Shown: positions 8,183 to 18,002, numbered from the stretch's first letter. The stretch is 64,000 nt of DNA from Halovulum dunhuangense (GCF_013093415.1 NZ_JABFBC010000001.1:1550001-1614000), one strand, 5' to 3'. Program-made: numbers and translations. Notes: a model not told the origin generated them from the sequence alone.

Positions 8183-9399
8183 GTTCCTGTCTCCTGCAAT
8201 GGGGCCCCAAGGGCACGGTCAACAATGTCGGCAAGCGATCGGCCGGGGCCGACCATCTGGAAGGGGCATCCGGCGGCACGGGCCGCTTCCGCATCGCGCG
8301 GGTCGTCGCCCACGAAGAGCGTCCGTGTCAGGTCGAGATGCCAGTCGCGCTGGGCCTGGAACAGCATCCCCGGGGCGGGCTTGCGGCAGGCGCAGCCGGC
8401 GTCCCAGTCGTGCGGGCAGTGGTAGATGGCATCGATCCGCCCGCCGGCCTGCGCCACCTCGGCCCTGAGGCGGTCGTTGACGGCCGCAAGGTCCGCCTCG
8501 GTCATCACGCCGCGCCCGATGCCGGCCTGGTTCGAGACGACGATCACCCGGTAGCCGGCGCGGGTCAGCCGGCCCACGGCCTGGGCCGCGCCGGGCAGCG
8601 GGCGCAGGTCCTGCGCACGGCGGACGTACTCGGCGCGCGGCGCCCTGGCGTTCAGCACCCCGTCGCGATCGAGCAGGATCGCTGGCCGCCGCGCGAGGAA
8701 TTCGTCGGTGACGGGCAGCCGGTCCAGGTTGCCGACGCTGTAATAGCGATGCCCGCTCCAGTAGGCGCCCAGCCGGTGCGCGCGGGCGAGTGCCGGATAG
8801 ACCGCCTGCTCGAACAGCTCCTGCCGGTCGGTGGGCAGCAGCGGCAGGACGGCCGATTTCCGCAGGATCGCGTAGGAGATCTCTATCCCCTTCAGCCCCG
8901 GCGTGGTGCGCGTTCGGTCGAACACATCGACGAAGCCGTCGGGCCCGACGATCACGCTGTCCTTCGAGAAACGATCCTCGTTGGCATAGACCGTGACCTG
9001 CCCGTCGGCGCCCGAGGCGACGAACCGCGCCCACATGTCGTCCAGCCGCATCGGCCAGTAGTTGTCGCAATAGAGCAGCAGGAATGTCTCGTCGATCCGG
9101 TCGGCCGCGTGCAGCACCCGGTGGGCGGTCAGGTCGTCCGGGTCGGTGATGTCATACTCGATCGAGACGCCCAGCCGGCTGCCATCGCCGAAATGGTCGG
9201 TGATGACCCCGGGCAGGTAGCCCAGCAGCATGAGGATGCGTTCGATCCCCTGATCGCGCAGCATCTCGACGATGTATTCGAGGAAGGGCTTGCCGTGGAA
9301 CACGACCATCGGCTTCGGGCGGGTCAGCGTCAGCGGCTGAAGCCGCGTGCCGCGCCCGCCCGCCAGGATCACGGCCTGCCGGGGGGGCGTGGGTCTCAT
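8179..9399 (-). CDS. hddC: Fused heptose-1-phosphate guanylyltransferase and GmhB-type phosphatase
   Basis: A 406-residue bifunctional protein. Residues 8-235 are a nucleotidyltransferase (AVILAGGRGTRLQPLTLTRP, with YCDNYWP as the metal-binding acid region). Residues 240-400 are a HAD-family histidinol-phosphatase-like domain: nucleophile motif LLDRDGVLN (Asp244, Asp246), VVSNQAGIGRG, a zinc loop with Cys328, His330, Cys336 and Cys338 followed by RKPAPGML, and FVGDDPRDAEAA. These correspond to HddC (GDP transfer onto heptose 1-phosphate) and GmhB (removal of the 7-phosphate). Both consecutive steps are therefore in one chain. Start at 9399 is set by the ATGA overlap with gmhA. Confidence 0.87.
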   Translation of the reverse strand: MRPTPPRQAVILAGGRGTRLQPLTLTRPKPMVVFHGKPFLEYIVEMLRDQGIERILMLLGYLPGVITDHFGDGSRLGVSIEYDITDPDDLTAHRVLHAADRIDETFLLLYCDNYWPMRLDDMWARFVASGADGQVTVYANEDRFSKDSVIVGPDGFVDVFDRTRTTPGLKGIEISYAILRKSAVLPLLPTDRQELFEQAVYPALARAHRLGAYWSGHRYYSVGNLDRLPVTDEFLARRPAILLDRDGVLNARAPRAEYVRRAQDLRPLPGAAQAVGRLTRAGYRVIVVSNQAGIGRGVMTEADLAAVNDRLRAEVAQAGGRIDAIYHCPHDWDAGCACRKPAPGMLFQAQRDWHLDLTRTLFVGDDPRDAEAARAAGCPFQMVGPGRSLADIVDRALGAPLQETGT

Positions 9400-10019
9400 T
9401 CGGCGGCCATCCCCAGGGGGCGGTCCGCCATCAGGCAGGCGTTGATCAGGTCGACCACCACCGAATGCGCGCTTTCGACCGGGCCATAGGCGCCGACGGG
9501 CGAGGGCAGCCAGATGCACTCGTCCACCATGTCCTTGAGCCGGCCGCCCTCGAAGCCCAGCACGCCGATGGACCGCACGCCGGTTTCGCGCGCGAGTTCC
9601 ACCGCGCGGACCAGGTTGGCCGAATTGCCGCTGGTGGAGATCGCGATCAGCACGTCGCCGGGTTTCGCGAAGTTCTCCATCTGGCCGGCGAAGACGCGGT
9701 CATAGCCCTCGTCATTGCCGAGCGCGGTCAGCCAGGAGACGTTGTCGCTCATCGACAGGGCCCGGATCGGGTTCAACCCGGAAACCTTGGTGGCCTTGCC
9801 CAGGTCGTTGGCCAGGTGGGTCGCCGTGGCGGCGCTGCCGCCGTTCCCGGCGATGTAGATGACGCCGCCTGTATCGCGGGCCATGCGCAAGGTGTTCACC
9901 GCGCGTTCAAGCGCCTTGGGGTCGATATCGTCGATCAGTTTCCTGAATATGTTCATGTAATTGTCCAGCACATCCGAAATGCTGGCCGCGCGACATGAAT
10001 TGAACATAGGCTCGCCCAT
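9396..10019 (-). CDS. gmhA: Sedoheptulose 7-phosphate isomerase (SIS domain)
   Basis: A 207-residue SIS-domain isomerase that converts sedoheptulose 7-phosphate to D-glycero-D-manno-heptose 7-phosphate, the entry step of the operon. GmhA hallmarks are IYIAGNGGSAATATHLANDLGK, NPIRALSMSDN, ISTSGNSANLVRAVE and the C-terminal ESAHSVVVDLINACL with the catalytic His. It is the first gene of the seven-gene minus-strand operon, with a GGGGGA ribosome site before ATG 10019. A CATAAT -10-like box lies about 90 bases upstream. Confidence 0.9.
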   Translation of the reverse strand: MGEPMFNSCRAASISDVLDNYMNIFRKLIDDIDPKALERAVNTLRMARDTGGVIYIAGNGGSAATATHLANDLGKATKVSGLNPIRALSMSDNVSWLTALGNDEGYDRVFAGQMENFAKPGDVLIAISTSGNSANLVRAVELARETGVRSIGVLGFEGGRLKDMVDECIWLPSPVGAYGPVESAHSVVVDLINACLMADRPLGMAAE

Positions 10020-10107
10020 GACGATCCCCCACTCTTTAAGACGGTTTCACAGAGACGGAGTTCCGCGCCCCGTCATTTGTGGCGCGTCACGATCCCTCAG
10101 GGTTGAA

Positions 10108-10113
10108 ATTATG
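10108..10113 (-). promoter_or_regulatory. Candidate -10 box for the heptose operon
   Basis: On the minus strand CATAAT lies in the 196-base gap between gmhA and the divergent glycosyltransferase; a poor TCAACA sits 18 bases upstream as -35. No other clear signal was seen in this gap. Confidence 0.3.
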
Positions 10114-10215
10114 GTCGGGCAGTGTCGGGAATGTTGATATTTGTCAGTCCCGCGCGGGCCATCCGGTTTTCCATTTCCCCGGGGCGCATGCGGTGCGCGG
10201 AGCAGGGGGCGCGTG

Positions 10216-11337
10216 ATGACGACGGCGGACCGCCGGGTGGCGATCTTTTCTCAGCGGGCGATCCGGCGGGACGTCTCGCGCTGTTCCGGCTACGAGTTCG
10301 AGGACGTGGTGACGGCACTCGAGGGCGCGCGCCTGCACATCGCCGAGCGCCCCCCCTCGCGCGAGATCCTGATGCGCGCCCGGCGGTGGAGTTCCAAGCG
10401 CACGCGGCTGTTCGAATGGGTGCCCTCGGGGGCGGTGCGCGCGCCGCTGGGCGAGGATGTGGACCTGTTCGGCTGCTTCGTGCAGAAACCGGTGGAGTTG
10501 CTGGCGCTCGACGCCGTGCCGGACTGGCGGGCGCGGTCGCGGCTGGCCTTCTGCGTGCTCGAAGAGCTGTGGCTGACCACGATCGACGACTTCCGCCCGC
10601 TGGTGGCGTCGCTTGGCCGCTTCGACCTGATCGCCTGCGCGTTCGAAAGCTCCTGCGCGCGGGTGGCGGAACTCACGGGGCGCCCGGTGATCCACCTGCC
10701 CGGCGCGGCGGACCTGCTGCGCTTCGCGCCCCCCATAGCGCCGCCCGAGCGGGTGATCGACCTGCACTACATGGGCCGGCGGCGGCCCGAGCTGCATGCC
10801 CAGGTCAAGGCGGTGCTGGATGCCAGGCGGCGCTTCTATCTATATGACAGCGCCGCGCTGCCGCCCGTTGTCGAGGATCACGTCCTTCACCGGGAATTGC
10901 TGGCCAGCCTGATCCAGCGCGCGCGGCTCTTCATGGTGGATTACGGCAAGATCGGCCATGCCGACCAGCGCCGTGGACAACTGATCTGGGGGCCGCGCCA
11001 TGTCGAGGGGATGGCCGGGGGCGCGGTGCAGGTGGGCTATGCGCCCGACAGCCCCGACTACCATCGGCATTTCGACTGGCCCGAAGCGGTGGAACGGCTG
11101 CCCGAGCATCCGACCGAGGCCGCCCGCGCGATCATGGCCCTGCTGGAGGATCCGCAGGAGCAGGAGCGGCGCAGGCGCGTCAACCTGGTCCATGCGCTGG
11201 GCCGCCATGACTGGCTGCACCGCTGGGCGCTGATCCTGGGCCATTTCGGCCTGCCCGAGACGCAGGCGATGACCCGGCGGCGCGAGCGTCTGACAGCACT
11301 TGCCCGGGCCTATTCGGGCGGCATCCGCGCCGCCTGA
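10216..11337 (+). CDS. Probable glycosyltransferase of the glycan locus
   Basis: A 373-residue soluble protein with no membrane segments or signal peptide. The C-terminal half has features of GT-B transferases: RVIDLHYMGRRRPELH, then QLIWGPRHVEGMAGGAVQVGYAPD, reminiscent of the donor-binding region of single-polypeptide glycosyltransferases. The N-terminal half (SGYEFEDVVTALEGA, LEELWLTTIDDFRPL, RFDLIACAFESS) fits an acceptor domain. It is divergent from the heptose operon, so transfer of the modified heptose is a natural guess. The ATG at 10216 follows AGGGGG; a GTG three bases earlier is possible. The family is judged from motifs only. Confidence 0.6.
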   Translation: MTTADRRVAIFSQRAIRRDVSRCSGYEFEDVVTALEGARLHIAERPPSREILMRARRWSSKRTRLFEWVPSGAVRAPLGEDVDLFGCFVQKPVELLALDAVPDWRARSRLAFCVLEELWLTTIDDFRPLVASLGRFDLIACAFESSCARVAELTGRPVIHLPGAADLLRFAPPIAPPERVIDLHYMGRRRPELHAQVKAVLDARRRFYLYDSAALPPVVEDHVLHRELLASLIQRARLFMVDYGKIGHADQRRGQLIWGPRHVEGMAGGAVQVGYAPDSPDYHRHFDWPEAVERLPEHPTEAARAIMALLEDPQEQERRRRVNLVHALGRHDWLHRWALILGHFGLPETQAMTRRRERLTALARAYSGGIRAA

Positions 11338-11401
11338 GCCTGCGGTTGCGCTTGGGCCGCGGCTGTCGCAGGATCGCCCGAAAGTCATCAGGGGCAAGTA
11401 C

Positions 11402-12661
11402 ATGAAGGTCGTCGTGATGGGCGCGGGGGTGATCGGGGTCACCACCGCCTGGTATCTGGCGAAAGCCGGGGCAGATGTGGTGGTGCTGGACCGCCAGGCG
11501 GGGCCGGGGATGGAGACGAGCTATGCCAATGCGGGCGAGCTGTCCTACGGCATGACATCCCCGTGGGCGGCGCCGGGCGTGCCGATGAAGGCGCTGAAAT
11601 GGCTGTTCATGAAGCGCCGGCCGCTGTTCATCTGGCCGCTCATCAGCCCCACCATGTGGGCCTGGGGCGCGCAGATGCTGGCGAACTGCAATCCTAGCGC
11701 CTACGAGGTGAACAAGGGCCGGATGGTGCGGATATCCAACTATTCGCGCGACTGCCTGCCGGACCTGGTGGCGGATACGGGCGTTTCCTTTGACATGCGC
11801 GAGCAGGGCACGCTGCAACTTTTCCGCACCGAGAAGCAGATGAAGGCCTCGAAGGCCGACCAGGAGATCCTGAAGCGGTACGGCTCTCCCTTCGAGGTGC
11901 TGGACCGCGACGGCTGCATCGCGGCCGAGCCGGCGCTGGCGCGGGTCAGGGACAAGTTCGTGGGCGGGCTGCGCCTGACCGCCGACCGCACCGGCGATTG
12001 CCGCCTGTTCACCATGGCGCTGGCCGAGAAGGCCCGGGCGCTGGGCGTCTCGTTCCACTACGGCCAGACGATCGAGCGGATCGTCGCGGAAGCCGGGCGC
12101 GTGATCGGGGTGGATACCGACAAGGAGGGTCGCGTCACCGGCGATGCCTATGTCTGTGCGCTGGGCAGCTACGCGCCACGGGTGCTGAAGCCCGTGGGCA
12201 TCAACCTGCCGGTCTATCCGGTGAAGGGATATTCGGTGACCCTGCCGGTGGTCGATGACGCCATGGCGCCGCAATCGACCATCATGGACGAGACGCACAA
12301 GGTGGCGATCACCCGGCTGGGCGACCGGATCCGCGTGGCCGGCACCGCCGAGATCGCGGGCTACAGCGGCAGGCTTGGCCCGCACGCGACCGACACGGTG
12401 CGGCATGTGGTGCGCGACCTCTTTCCGCTGGGCGGAGACATGGAACGGGCCGAGGGCTGGACGGGGCTGCGGCCTATGACGCCGGACGGAACCCCGGTGC
12501 TGGGGCCGACGCGGCTGCGCAACCTCTGGCTCAACACCGGCCACGGGACGCTGGGCTGGACGATGGCGGCGGGATCGGGGCGGCTGGTCGCGGACCTGGT
12601 GCTGGGCCGCGCGCCGCAGATCGACATGGACGGGCTGACCGCCGCCCGCTACGGGCGCTGA
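11402..12661 (+). CDS. dadA: D-amino acid dehydrogenase
   Basis: A 419-residue FAD enzyme of the DadA type, which oxidises D-amino acids at the membrane and passes electrons to the respiratory chain. The dinucleotide motif is at the very N terminus (VVVMGAGVIGVTTAWYLAKAG), followed by GMETSYANAGELSYGMTSPWAAP, a DadA hallmark. The C-terminal GWTGLRPMTPDGTPVLGP and NTGHGTLGWTMAAGSG are also typical. AGGGG precedes the ATG. It is followed after three bases by another FAD oxidase, forming a two-gene catabolic unit. No racemase or Lrp-type regulator is next to it. Confidence 0.9.
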   Translation: MKVVVMGAGVIGVTTAWYLAKAGADVVVLDRQAGPGMETSYANAGELSYGMTSPWAAPGVPMKALKWLFMKRRPLFIWPLISPTMWAWGAQMLANCNPSAYEVNKGRMVRISNYSRDCLPDLVADTGVSFDMREQGTLQLFRTEKQMKASKADQEILKRYGSPFEVLDRDGCIAAEPALARVRDKFVGGLRLTADRTGDCRLFTMALAEKARALGVSFHYGQTIERIVAEAGRVIGVDTDKEGRVTGDAYVCALGSYAPRVLKPVGINLPVYPVKGYSVTLPVVDDAMAPQSTIMDETHKVAITRLGDRIRVAGTAEIAGYSGRLGPHATDTVRHVVRDLFPLGGDMERAEGWTGLRPMTPDGTPVLGPTRLRNLWLNTGHGTLGWTMAAGSGRLVADLVLGRAPQIDMDGLTAARYGR

Positions 12662-12664
12662 GCG

Positions 12665-13762
12665 ATGGAGCGTGTCGATGCCATCGTGATCGGGGCCGGC
12701 GTCGTGGGGCTTGCCTGCGCGCGGGCGCTGGCGCAGTCGGGGCGCGAGGTGGTGATCCTGGAACGCGCGGGCGCCTTCGGGACCGAGACCAGCGCGCGGA
12801 ATTCCGAGGTGATTCACGCCGGGCTCTACTATCCGCCGGGCAGCGCCAAGGCGCGGCACTGCGCGCGCGGGCGGCAGATGCTGTATGACTATTGCGCCGC
12901 GCGGGGGATCGCGCATCGCCAGTGCGGCAAGCTGATCGTCGCGGCGGAACCGGCGCAGGAGGCGGATCTGGACGGGATCCGCACCCATGCCGCTGCCGCC
13001 GGCGTCACCAATCTCGAATGGCTGACCGGCGCGCAGGTGCGGGCGATGGAACCCGAGTTGCGCGCGACGGCGGCGCTTCATTCGCCTTTCACGGGCATCG
13101 TGGATTCGCATGGGTTCATGCTGTCGCTGCTGGGCGAGGCAGAGGAGGCGGGGGCGATGCTGGCGCTCAACGCCCCTGTAGAGGGGGGCGAGGCGACCGG
13201 CGGCGGCATCCGGCTGCGCGTGGGCGGGGCCGAGCCCATGACGCTGGAGACGGGCGTGGTGATCAATGCGGCCGGCCTCTGGGCGCAGCCGGTCGCGCGC
13301 GCGATCGATGGGATGCCCCCGGCGCTGGTGCCTGAGTTGCATTTCGCCCGCGGCACCTATTTCTCGCTTGCCGGGCGGCAGCCCTTCTCGCGCCCGGTCT
13401 ATCCGGTGCCGGAACCGGGGGGGCTGGGGGTGCATTACACGGTGGACCTGGCCGGGCAGGGCAAGTTCGGCCCCGACGTGGAATGGATCGACCGGGTGGA
13501 TTACAGCGTCGATCCGGACCGGGCCGCGCGGTTCTACGATGCGATCCGCAGCTACTGGCCGGGGCTGGCGGACGGGGCGCTTCAGCCTTCCTACGCGGGC
13601 GTGCGGCCCAAGACGGCCGGGCCGGGCGGGACACCGACGGATTTCATGCTGCAAGGCCCGCAGGCGCATGGCGTGCCGGGGCTCGTGAACCTGTTCGGGA
13701 TCGAGTCGCCGGGCCTGACCAGCGCGCTGTCGCTGGCCGACGAGGTGATGACGCTGCTCTGA
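12665..13762 (+). CDS. lhgO: L-2-hydroxyglutarate oxidase-like FAD oxidoreductase
   Basis: A 365-residue FAD-dependent oxidoreductase of the DAO superfamily (LhgO/COG0579 type). The FAD motif is [39 protein letters not shown] is the characteristic substrate/FAD block of L-2-hydroxyglutarate oxidases. The C terminus contains [10 protein letters not shown] and [20 protein letters not shown], again typical. It would oxidise L-2-hydroxyglutarate or a similar 2-hydroxy acid and feed electrons to quinone. The gene symbol is by family resemblance; the physiological substrate is not shown by the sequence. Confidence 0.8.
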   Translation: MERVDAIVIGAGVVGLACARALAQSGREVVILERAGAFGTETSARNSEVIHAGLYYPPGSAKARHCARGRQMLYDYCAARGIAHRQCGKLIVAAEPAQEADLDGIRTHAAAAGVTNLEWLTGAQVRAMEPELRATAALHSPFTGIVDSHGFMLSLLGEAEEAGAMLALNAPVEGGEATGGGIRLRVGGAEPMTLETGVVINAAGLWAQPVARAIDGMPPALVPELHFARGTYFSLAGRQPFSRPVYPVPEPGGLGVHYTVDLAGQGKFGPDVEWIDRVDYSVDPDRAARFYDAIRSYWPGLADGALQPSYAGVRPKTAGPGGTPTDFMLQGPQAHGVPGLVNLFGIESPGLTSALSLADEVMTLL

Positions 13763-13765
13763 GAT

Positions 13766-13801
13766 CGCCCGCGGGCCGGCGCCGGGGCCGGCCCCCGGGC
13801 G
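13766..13801. terminator. Bidirectional hairpin between convergent genes
   Basis: A long GC stem: CGCCCG (13766-13771) and GGGCCGGC (13773-13780) pair with GCCGGCCC (13787-13794) and CGGGCG (13796-13801), with one C-C mismatch. It fills the gap between the convergent lhgO-like and RND genes. There is no U tract. Confidence 0.5.
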
Positions 13802-13806
13802 CTGTC

Positions 13807-16800
13807 CTATTCGGCCGGGGCGACCGCGCCATGACGCGTCTCGGGCGTCTCGGGCTCGGGTTTCATGTCTTCCCGCGAGATCAGGGTATAGAACATCGGC
13901 ACCACGAACAGGGTGAAGATGGTCCCGATCGAGATGCCCGAGAAGATCACCAGCCCCATCGAGTACCGCGCCGCGGCCCCCGCGCCGGAGGCGACGATCA
14001 GCGGCACCACACCAAGCGCCATCGCGGCGGTGGTCATCAGGATCGGGCGCAGGCGCACCCGCGCCGAGGCGATGATCCCCTCGCGGCGCGACAGGCCCTG
14101 CTCGCGGCGCAGCTGGTTGGCGAATTCGACCAGCAGGATGCCGTGCTTGGTGATCAGGCCGATCAGGGTGATCAGCCCCACCTGCGTGTAGATGTTCACC
14201 GTCCCGAGGCCCAGGTTCAGCGGCACCACCGCCCCGAAGATCGACAGCGGCACCGACATCAGGATGATGAGCGGGTCGCGGAAACTTTCGAACTGCGCGG
14301 CCAGCACCAGGTAGATCACGACGACGGCGGCGGCAAAGGCGATGAGGATTGTGTTGCCCTCGGTCACTTCCAGCCGCGACTGGCCGGAATAGTCGATGAA
14401 GAAGCCGTCGGGCAGCAGCGGACGGGCGATCTCCTCGATCAGGGCCAGCCCCTCGCCGGTGGAGACGCCGGGCAGGGGCAGGGCGCTGATGGTGGCGGAG
14501 TTGAGCTGGTTGAACTGCTCGATCGCCGCCGCCGAAACCCCCGTCGATATGTTCACCACAGCCGAGAGCGGCACCATTTCCCCGGTGGTGGAGCGGACGT
14601 AGAAATCGCCCAGCCTCTCGGGGTTGTCGCGGTATTCCGCGGGCACCTGGAGGATCACGTCATAGCTGTTCGAGTCCCGGTCGAACTGCGCCACGGCGCC
14701 GCCGCCGACCAGCAGGCCCAGCGTCGTGCCGATCTGCGCGGGTGGCAGGTTCAGCGCCGCCGCCCGGTCGCGGTCGATGGTCACGGTGACCTGCGGCGCG
14801 TCGAAGGCCAGCGAGTTCTGCACGATGATGAACCGGCCCGAGGCCTGCGCCTCGGCGCGGATTTCCTCGGCCACCTCGTAGACGCGCTGCGGATCGCCGG
14901 TGGACTGGATCACCATGGAGATCGGCAGCCCGCCGCCCGCACCGGGCAGCGAGGGGGGCGCGAAGACGAAAGCCTCGACTCCCGCGACCGCCGATATCCG
15001 CCCTTGCAGGTCCTGCTGTATCTCGGCCTGCGAGCGGTCCCGGTCGGCCCAGTCGTCGAAGGCCCAGAGCGCGATGCCCGAATTGGTCGCGCCGCCGAAG
15101 CCCACGATCGAAAAATTCGCCCGCAACTCCGGCAGATCCTCGGTCAGGGCGCGCATCTGGTCGATATAGACCTTGGTATATTCCGATGTGGCATAGCGCG
15201 GCGCGTTGACGATCGCGAACAGCGCGCCCGAATCCTCCTCGGGGGCAAGCTCGCTCGAGGTGCGCTGGAACAACCAGCCGGTCAGGGCGACCAGCACCGC
15301 CACCATCAGCAACGTCGCGGGCCGGTAGTCGAGAGAGCTGGACACGCGGCGCTCGTACCAGCCGGCCAGCCGTTCGAACCCGCGGTCCACGCGCTGCTGG
15401 AAGCGGCTGTGCCCGCCCTGCTTCAGAAGCCGGGCCGACATCATCGGCGTGATGGTCAGCGCGACGATGCCCGAAATCACCACGGCGCCCGCAAGCGTCA
15501 TGGCGAATTCGCGGAACAGCGCGCCGGTCAGGCCGCCGGTGAAGGCAAGCGGCGCGAACACCGCCGCAAGCGTGATCGTCATGGCCACGACCGGGCCCGA
15601 GATCTCGCGCATGCCCCGGAACGAGGCCTGCATCGGCGTCATCCCGTCCTCGATGTGGCGGTGGATGTTCTCGACCACCACGATGGCGTCGTCCACCACG
15701 AGGCCGATCGCCAGCACCATCGCCAGCAGCGACAGCAGGTTGATCGAGTAGCCCAGCATCAGGAGGATGAACATCACCCCGATCAGCGACAGCGGGATCG
15801 TCACGATGGGCATCAGGACGGACCGGAACGAACCCAGGAACAGCAGGATGATGAGAATGACGATCAGCACCGCCTCGGCGATGGTCTTGAACACCTCGGT
15901 GATGGAGGCGCTGATCTGCTCGGTCGCGTCATACATCAGCGTCATGTCCATGCCGTCGGGCAGGCTGGCCTGGATCTCGGGCAACTCGGCCAGCACCGCC
16001 TCGGACATGTCGAGCGGGTTCGCGCCGGGGGTCGGGAACACCCCGATGAAGGTGCCCGGCTCGCCGTTGAAGTTCACGATGGTGTCGGTGCTTTCCGCCG
16101 CCAGCTCGATCCGCGCCACATCCGCCAGGCGCACCACCTCGTCGCCGTCGGCCCGGATCGGCAGCGCGCCAAATGCCTCGGGCGTCTGAAGCGTCGAGTC
16201 GAGCGTGATGGAATAGGTGACGAACTCGTTCTTCGTGCTGCCGGGGGCGGCCAGGAAGTTCGCGTTGTTCACCGCCGACAGGACTTCGGCCGGGGTCAGC
16301 CCGCGCCCCGCCAGCCGGACGGGGTCGATCCAGACCCGCATCGCGTAGTTCGCCGCGCCGATGACCTGCACCTCGGCCACGCCGGGGATGGTGGACATGC
16401 GCGGGCGGATCACCCGCTCGATGTACTCGGTCAGCTGCTCGGCGCTCATGTTGGGGTTCTGCATCGCCAGATACATCGTGGCAAAGGTCATCCCCGTGCC
16501 CTTGACGATGGTCGGATCCTCGGCGTCCTGGGGCAGCTGGCTGCGCACCTGCTGGACCTTGGACATGACCTCGGTCAGGGCCACGTCGGGATCCGCGCCA
16601 AGGCGCATGTTGATCGTCACCGTCGAGGCGGAGGGCCGCGAACTGGAGGTGACGTAATCCAGGTTTTCCGTCGTCGCGACCGCCGCCGCGATGGGCGAGG
16701 TCACGAAGCCCTGGATCAGGTCCGCGGATGCGCCGGGATAGACCGTGGTCACGGTGATCACGGTTTCCTCGACCTCGGGGTACTGGCGGACCTGAAGCCC

Positions 16801-16890
16801 GGACATGCCTTGCAGGCCCAGCAGCAGGATCAGCAGGCCCAGCACCGTCGACAGGACCGGGCGCTGGATGAAGATGGCCGAGAGGTTCAT
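13807..16890 (-). CDS. RND multidrug efflux permease (HAE1 family)
   Basis: A 1027-residue inner-membrane proton/drug antiporter, the usual length for AcrB/MexB relatives. It begins NLSAIFIQRPVLSTVLGLLI, has the periplasmic SRPSASTVTINMRLG region, and carries the TM4 proton-relay aspartates in GLVVDDAIVVVENIHRH. A second-half copy of the repeat is visible at GRPVLMT-type positions (RLRPILMTTAAMALG). Its start overlaps the adaptor gene's stop by four bases (ATGA), so pump and adaptor are co-translated. No outer-membrane factor or TetR repressor is adjacent, so it probably uses a TolC encoded elsewhere. Confidence 0.92.
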   Translation of the reverse strand: MNLSAIFIQRPVLSTVLGLLILLLGLQGMSGLQVRQYPEVEETVITVTTVYPGASADLIQGFVTSPIAAAVATTENLDYVTSSSRPSASTVTINMRLGADPDVALTEVMSKVQQVRSQLPQDAEDPTIVKGTGMTFATMYLAMQNPNMSAEQLTEYIERVIRPRMSTIPGVAEVQVIGAANYAMRVWIDPVRLAGRGLTPAEVLSAVNNANFLAAPGSTKNEFVTYSITLDSTLQTPEAFGALPIRADGDEVVRLADVARIELAAESTDTIVNFNGEPGTFIGVFPTPGANPLDMSEAVLAELPEIQASLPDGMDMTLMYDATEQISASITEVFKTIAEAVLIVILIILLFLGSFRSVLMPIVTIPLSLIGVMFILLMLGYSINLLSLLAMVLAIGLVVDDAIVVVENIHRHIEDGMTPMQASFRGMREISGPVVAMTITLAAVFAPLAFTGGLTGALFREFAMTLAGAVVISGIVALTITPMMSARLLKQGGHSRFQQRVDRGFERLAGWYERRVSSSLDYRPATLLMVAVLVALTGWLFQRTSSELAPEEDSGALFAIVNAPRYATSEYTKVYIDQMRALTEDLPELRANFSIVGFGGATNSGIALWAFDDWADRDRSQAEIQQDLQGRISAVAGVEAFVFAPPSLPGAGGGLPISMVIQSTGDPQRVYEVAEEIRAEAQASGRFIIVQNSLAFDAPQVTVTIDRDRAAALNLPPAQIGTTLGLLVGGGAVAQFDRDSNSYDVILQVPAEYRDNPERLGDFYVRSTTGEMVPLSAVVNISTGVSAAAIEQFNQLNSATISALPLPGVSTGEGLALIEEIARPLLPDGFFIDYSGQSRLEVTEGNTILIAFAAAVVVIYLVLAAQFESFRDPLIILMSVPLSIFGAVVPLNLGLGTVNIYTQVGLITLIGLITKHGILLVEFANQLRREQGLSRREGIIASARVRLRPILMTTAAMALGVVPLIVASGAGAAARYSMGLVIFSGISIGTIFTLFVVPMFYTLISREDMKPEPETPETRHGAVAPAE

Positions 16891-18002
16891 CGCAGGCTTG
16901 CCTCGATCATGTCGGCGGCCGGGTTCACGCTGTTGTCCACGCGCGCGGGCGCGCCGTTGGTCAGCCGGTTCTGCCCGGCGGTGACGACCGCATCCCCCAC
17001 CTGCACGCCCGAGACGATCTCGACCATCTGGCCGGAACGGCGGCCGGTCTGGACGAAGACCTGCCGCACCTCGAGCTGTTCGGGATCGTTCTCGCGCGGG
17101 CGGACGACGAAGACGTAGTCCCCGTAGAGGCTGCTCACCACTGCGGTCAGCGGCATGGCGATCACGCCGGACTCCTCGGGCAGGACGACCGAGATGCGCA
17201 CGAACTGGCCCGGGGTCAGCCGGCCGTCGGGATTGTCGATGCTCGCGCGCACCGACACCAGCCGCGTGGCCGGATCCACGCGCGGGTCGATGCCGACGAT
17301 CTCTCCCTCGAAGCTGCTCTGACGCTCCTCGTCGCGCACGACGATGGGCTGGCCGATCCGCAACTCGCCAAGGCGCTGCTCGGGCACGGTGAAATCCACC
17401 CGCATGCGCGACAGGTCCTGAAGCGTCGCCACCACGGTCCCAGGGGTCACATAGGCGCCCAGATCGACGCGGGGCAGGCCGATCGTGCCGCTGAAGGGGG
17501 CGAGAAGCTGGCGCTTTTCCAGCACCGCCTCGAGTTTGGCGACCTGCGCGCGCGAGGCGGCGGCGGCGGCCACGGCCGATTCCAGCGTCACGGTCGTGGT
17601 GGCCCCGCGGCTGACAAGCTCGCGCGCCCGCACCAGGTTCTGCTGGTCCAGCTCGGCCTGGGTCCGCGCGGCCTCCAGATCCGCGGACTGCACGGCATCG
17701 TCGAGTTGCAGAAGCACCTGGCCCTCGGTCACGGCTTCGCTTGGCCCGAAGCGGATGTCGCCGATGACGCCGGATGCCTCGACCGTCAGCTCGACGCCGC
17801 GCAGTGCGCTGACCGTGCCGATCGCGTCGATCGTGGGCGTCCAGGTGACCGGCTTCGCCTCGATGGTGGAGACGGTGACGGGGGGCGTCGGCATGTTGGC
17901 GAAGTATTCGCCGATCATCTTGTCGCGGAAAAGATTGAAGCCGACCAACCCGCCAGCCACGGCCGCAAGCAGCACGACCATAATTACAATGCGTTTGATC
18001 AT
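16887..18002 (-). CDS. RND periplasmic adaptor (membrane fusion protein)
   Basis: A 371-residue adaptor linking the RND permease to an outer-membrane channel. An N-terminal membrane anchor (IVIMVVLLAAVAGGLVGFNLF, about 5-25) is followed by a lipoyl half (GTVSALRGVELTVEASGVI), a helical hairpin (DLEAARTQAELDQQNLVRAREL), the second lipoyl half (LLAPFSGTIGLPRVDLGAYV) and the beta-barrel region (FTVPEQRLGELRIGQPIVV). There is no lipobox cysteine, so anchoring is by the helix. It is the first gene of the pump operon. A TTGACA box lies about 120 bases upstream. Confidence 0.9.
   Translation of the reverse strand: MIKRIVIMVVLLAAVAGGLVGFNLFRDKMIGEYFANMPTPPVTVSTIEAKPVTWTPTIDAIGTVSALRGVELTVEASGVIGDIRFGPSEAVTEGQVLLQLDDAVQSADLEAARTQAELDQQNLVRARELVSRGATTTVTLESAVAAAAASRAQVAKLEAVLEKRQLLAPFSGTIGLPRVDLGAYVTPGTVVATLQDLSRMRVDFTVPEQRLGELRIGQPIVVRDEERQSSFEGEIVGIDPRVDPATRLVSVRASIDNPDGRLTPGQFVRISVVLPEESGVIAMPLTAVVSSLYGDYVFVVRPRENDPEQLEVRQVFVQTGRRSGQMVEIVSGVQVGDAVVTAGQNRLTNGAPARVDNSVNPAADMIEASLR

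Noticed and set aside
13483-17118. A 1211-codon plus-strand frame over the RND pump genes
   Set aside because: Its product is a low-complexity His/Arg/Gln-rich sequence; the minus strand encodes unmistakable RND permease and adaptor proteins.
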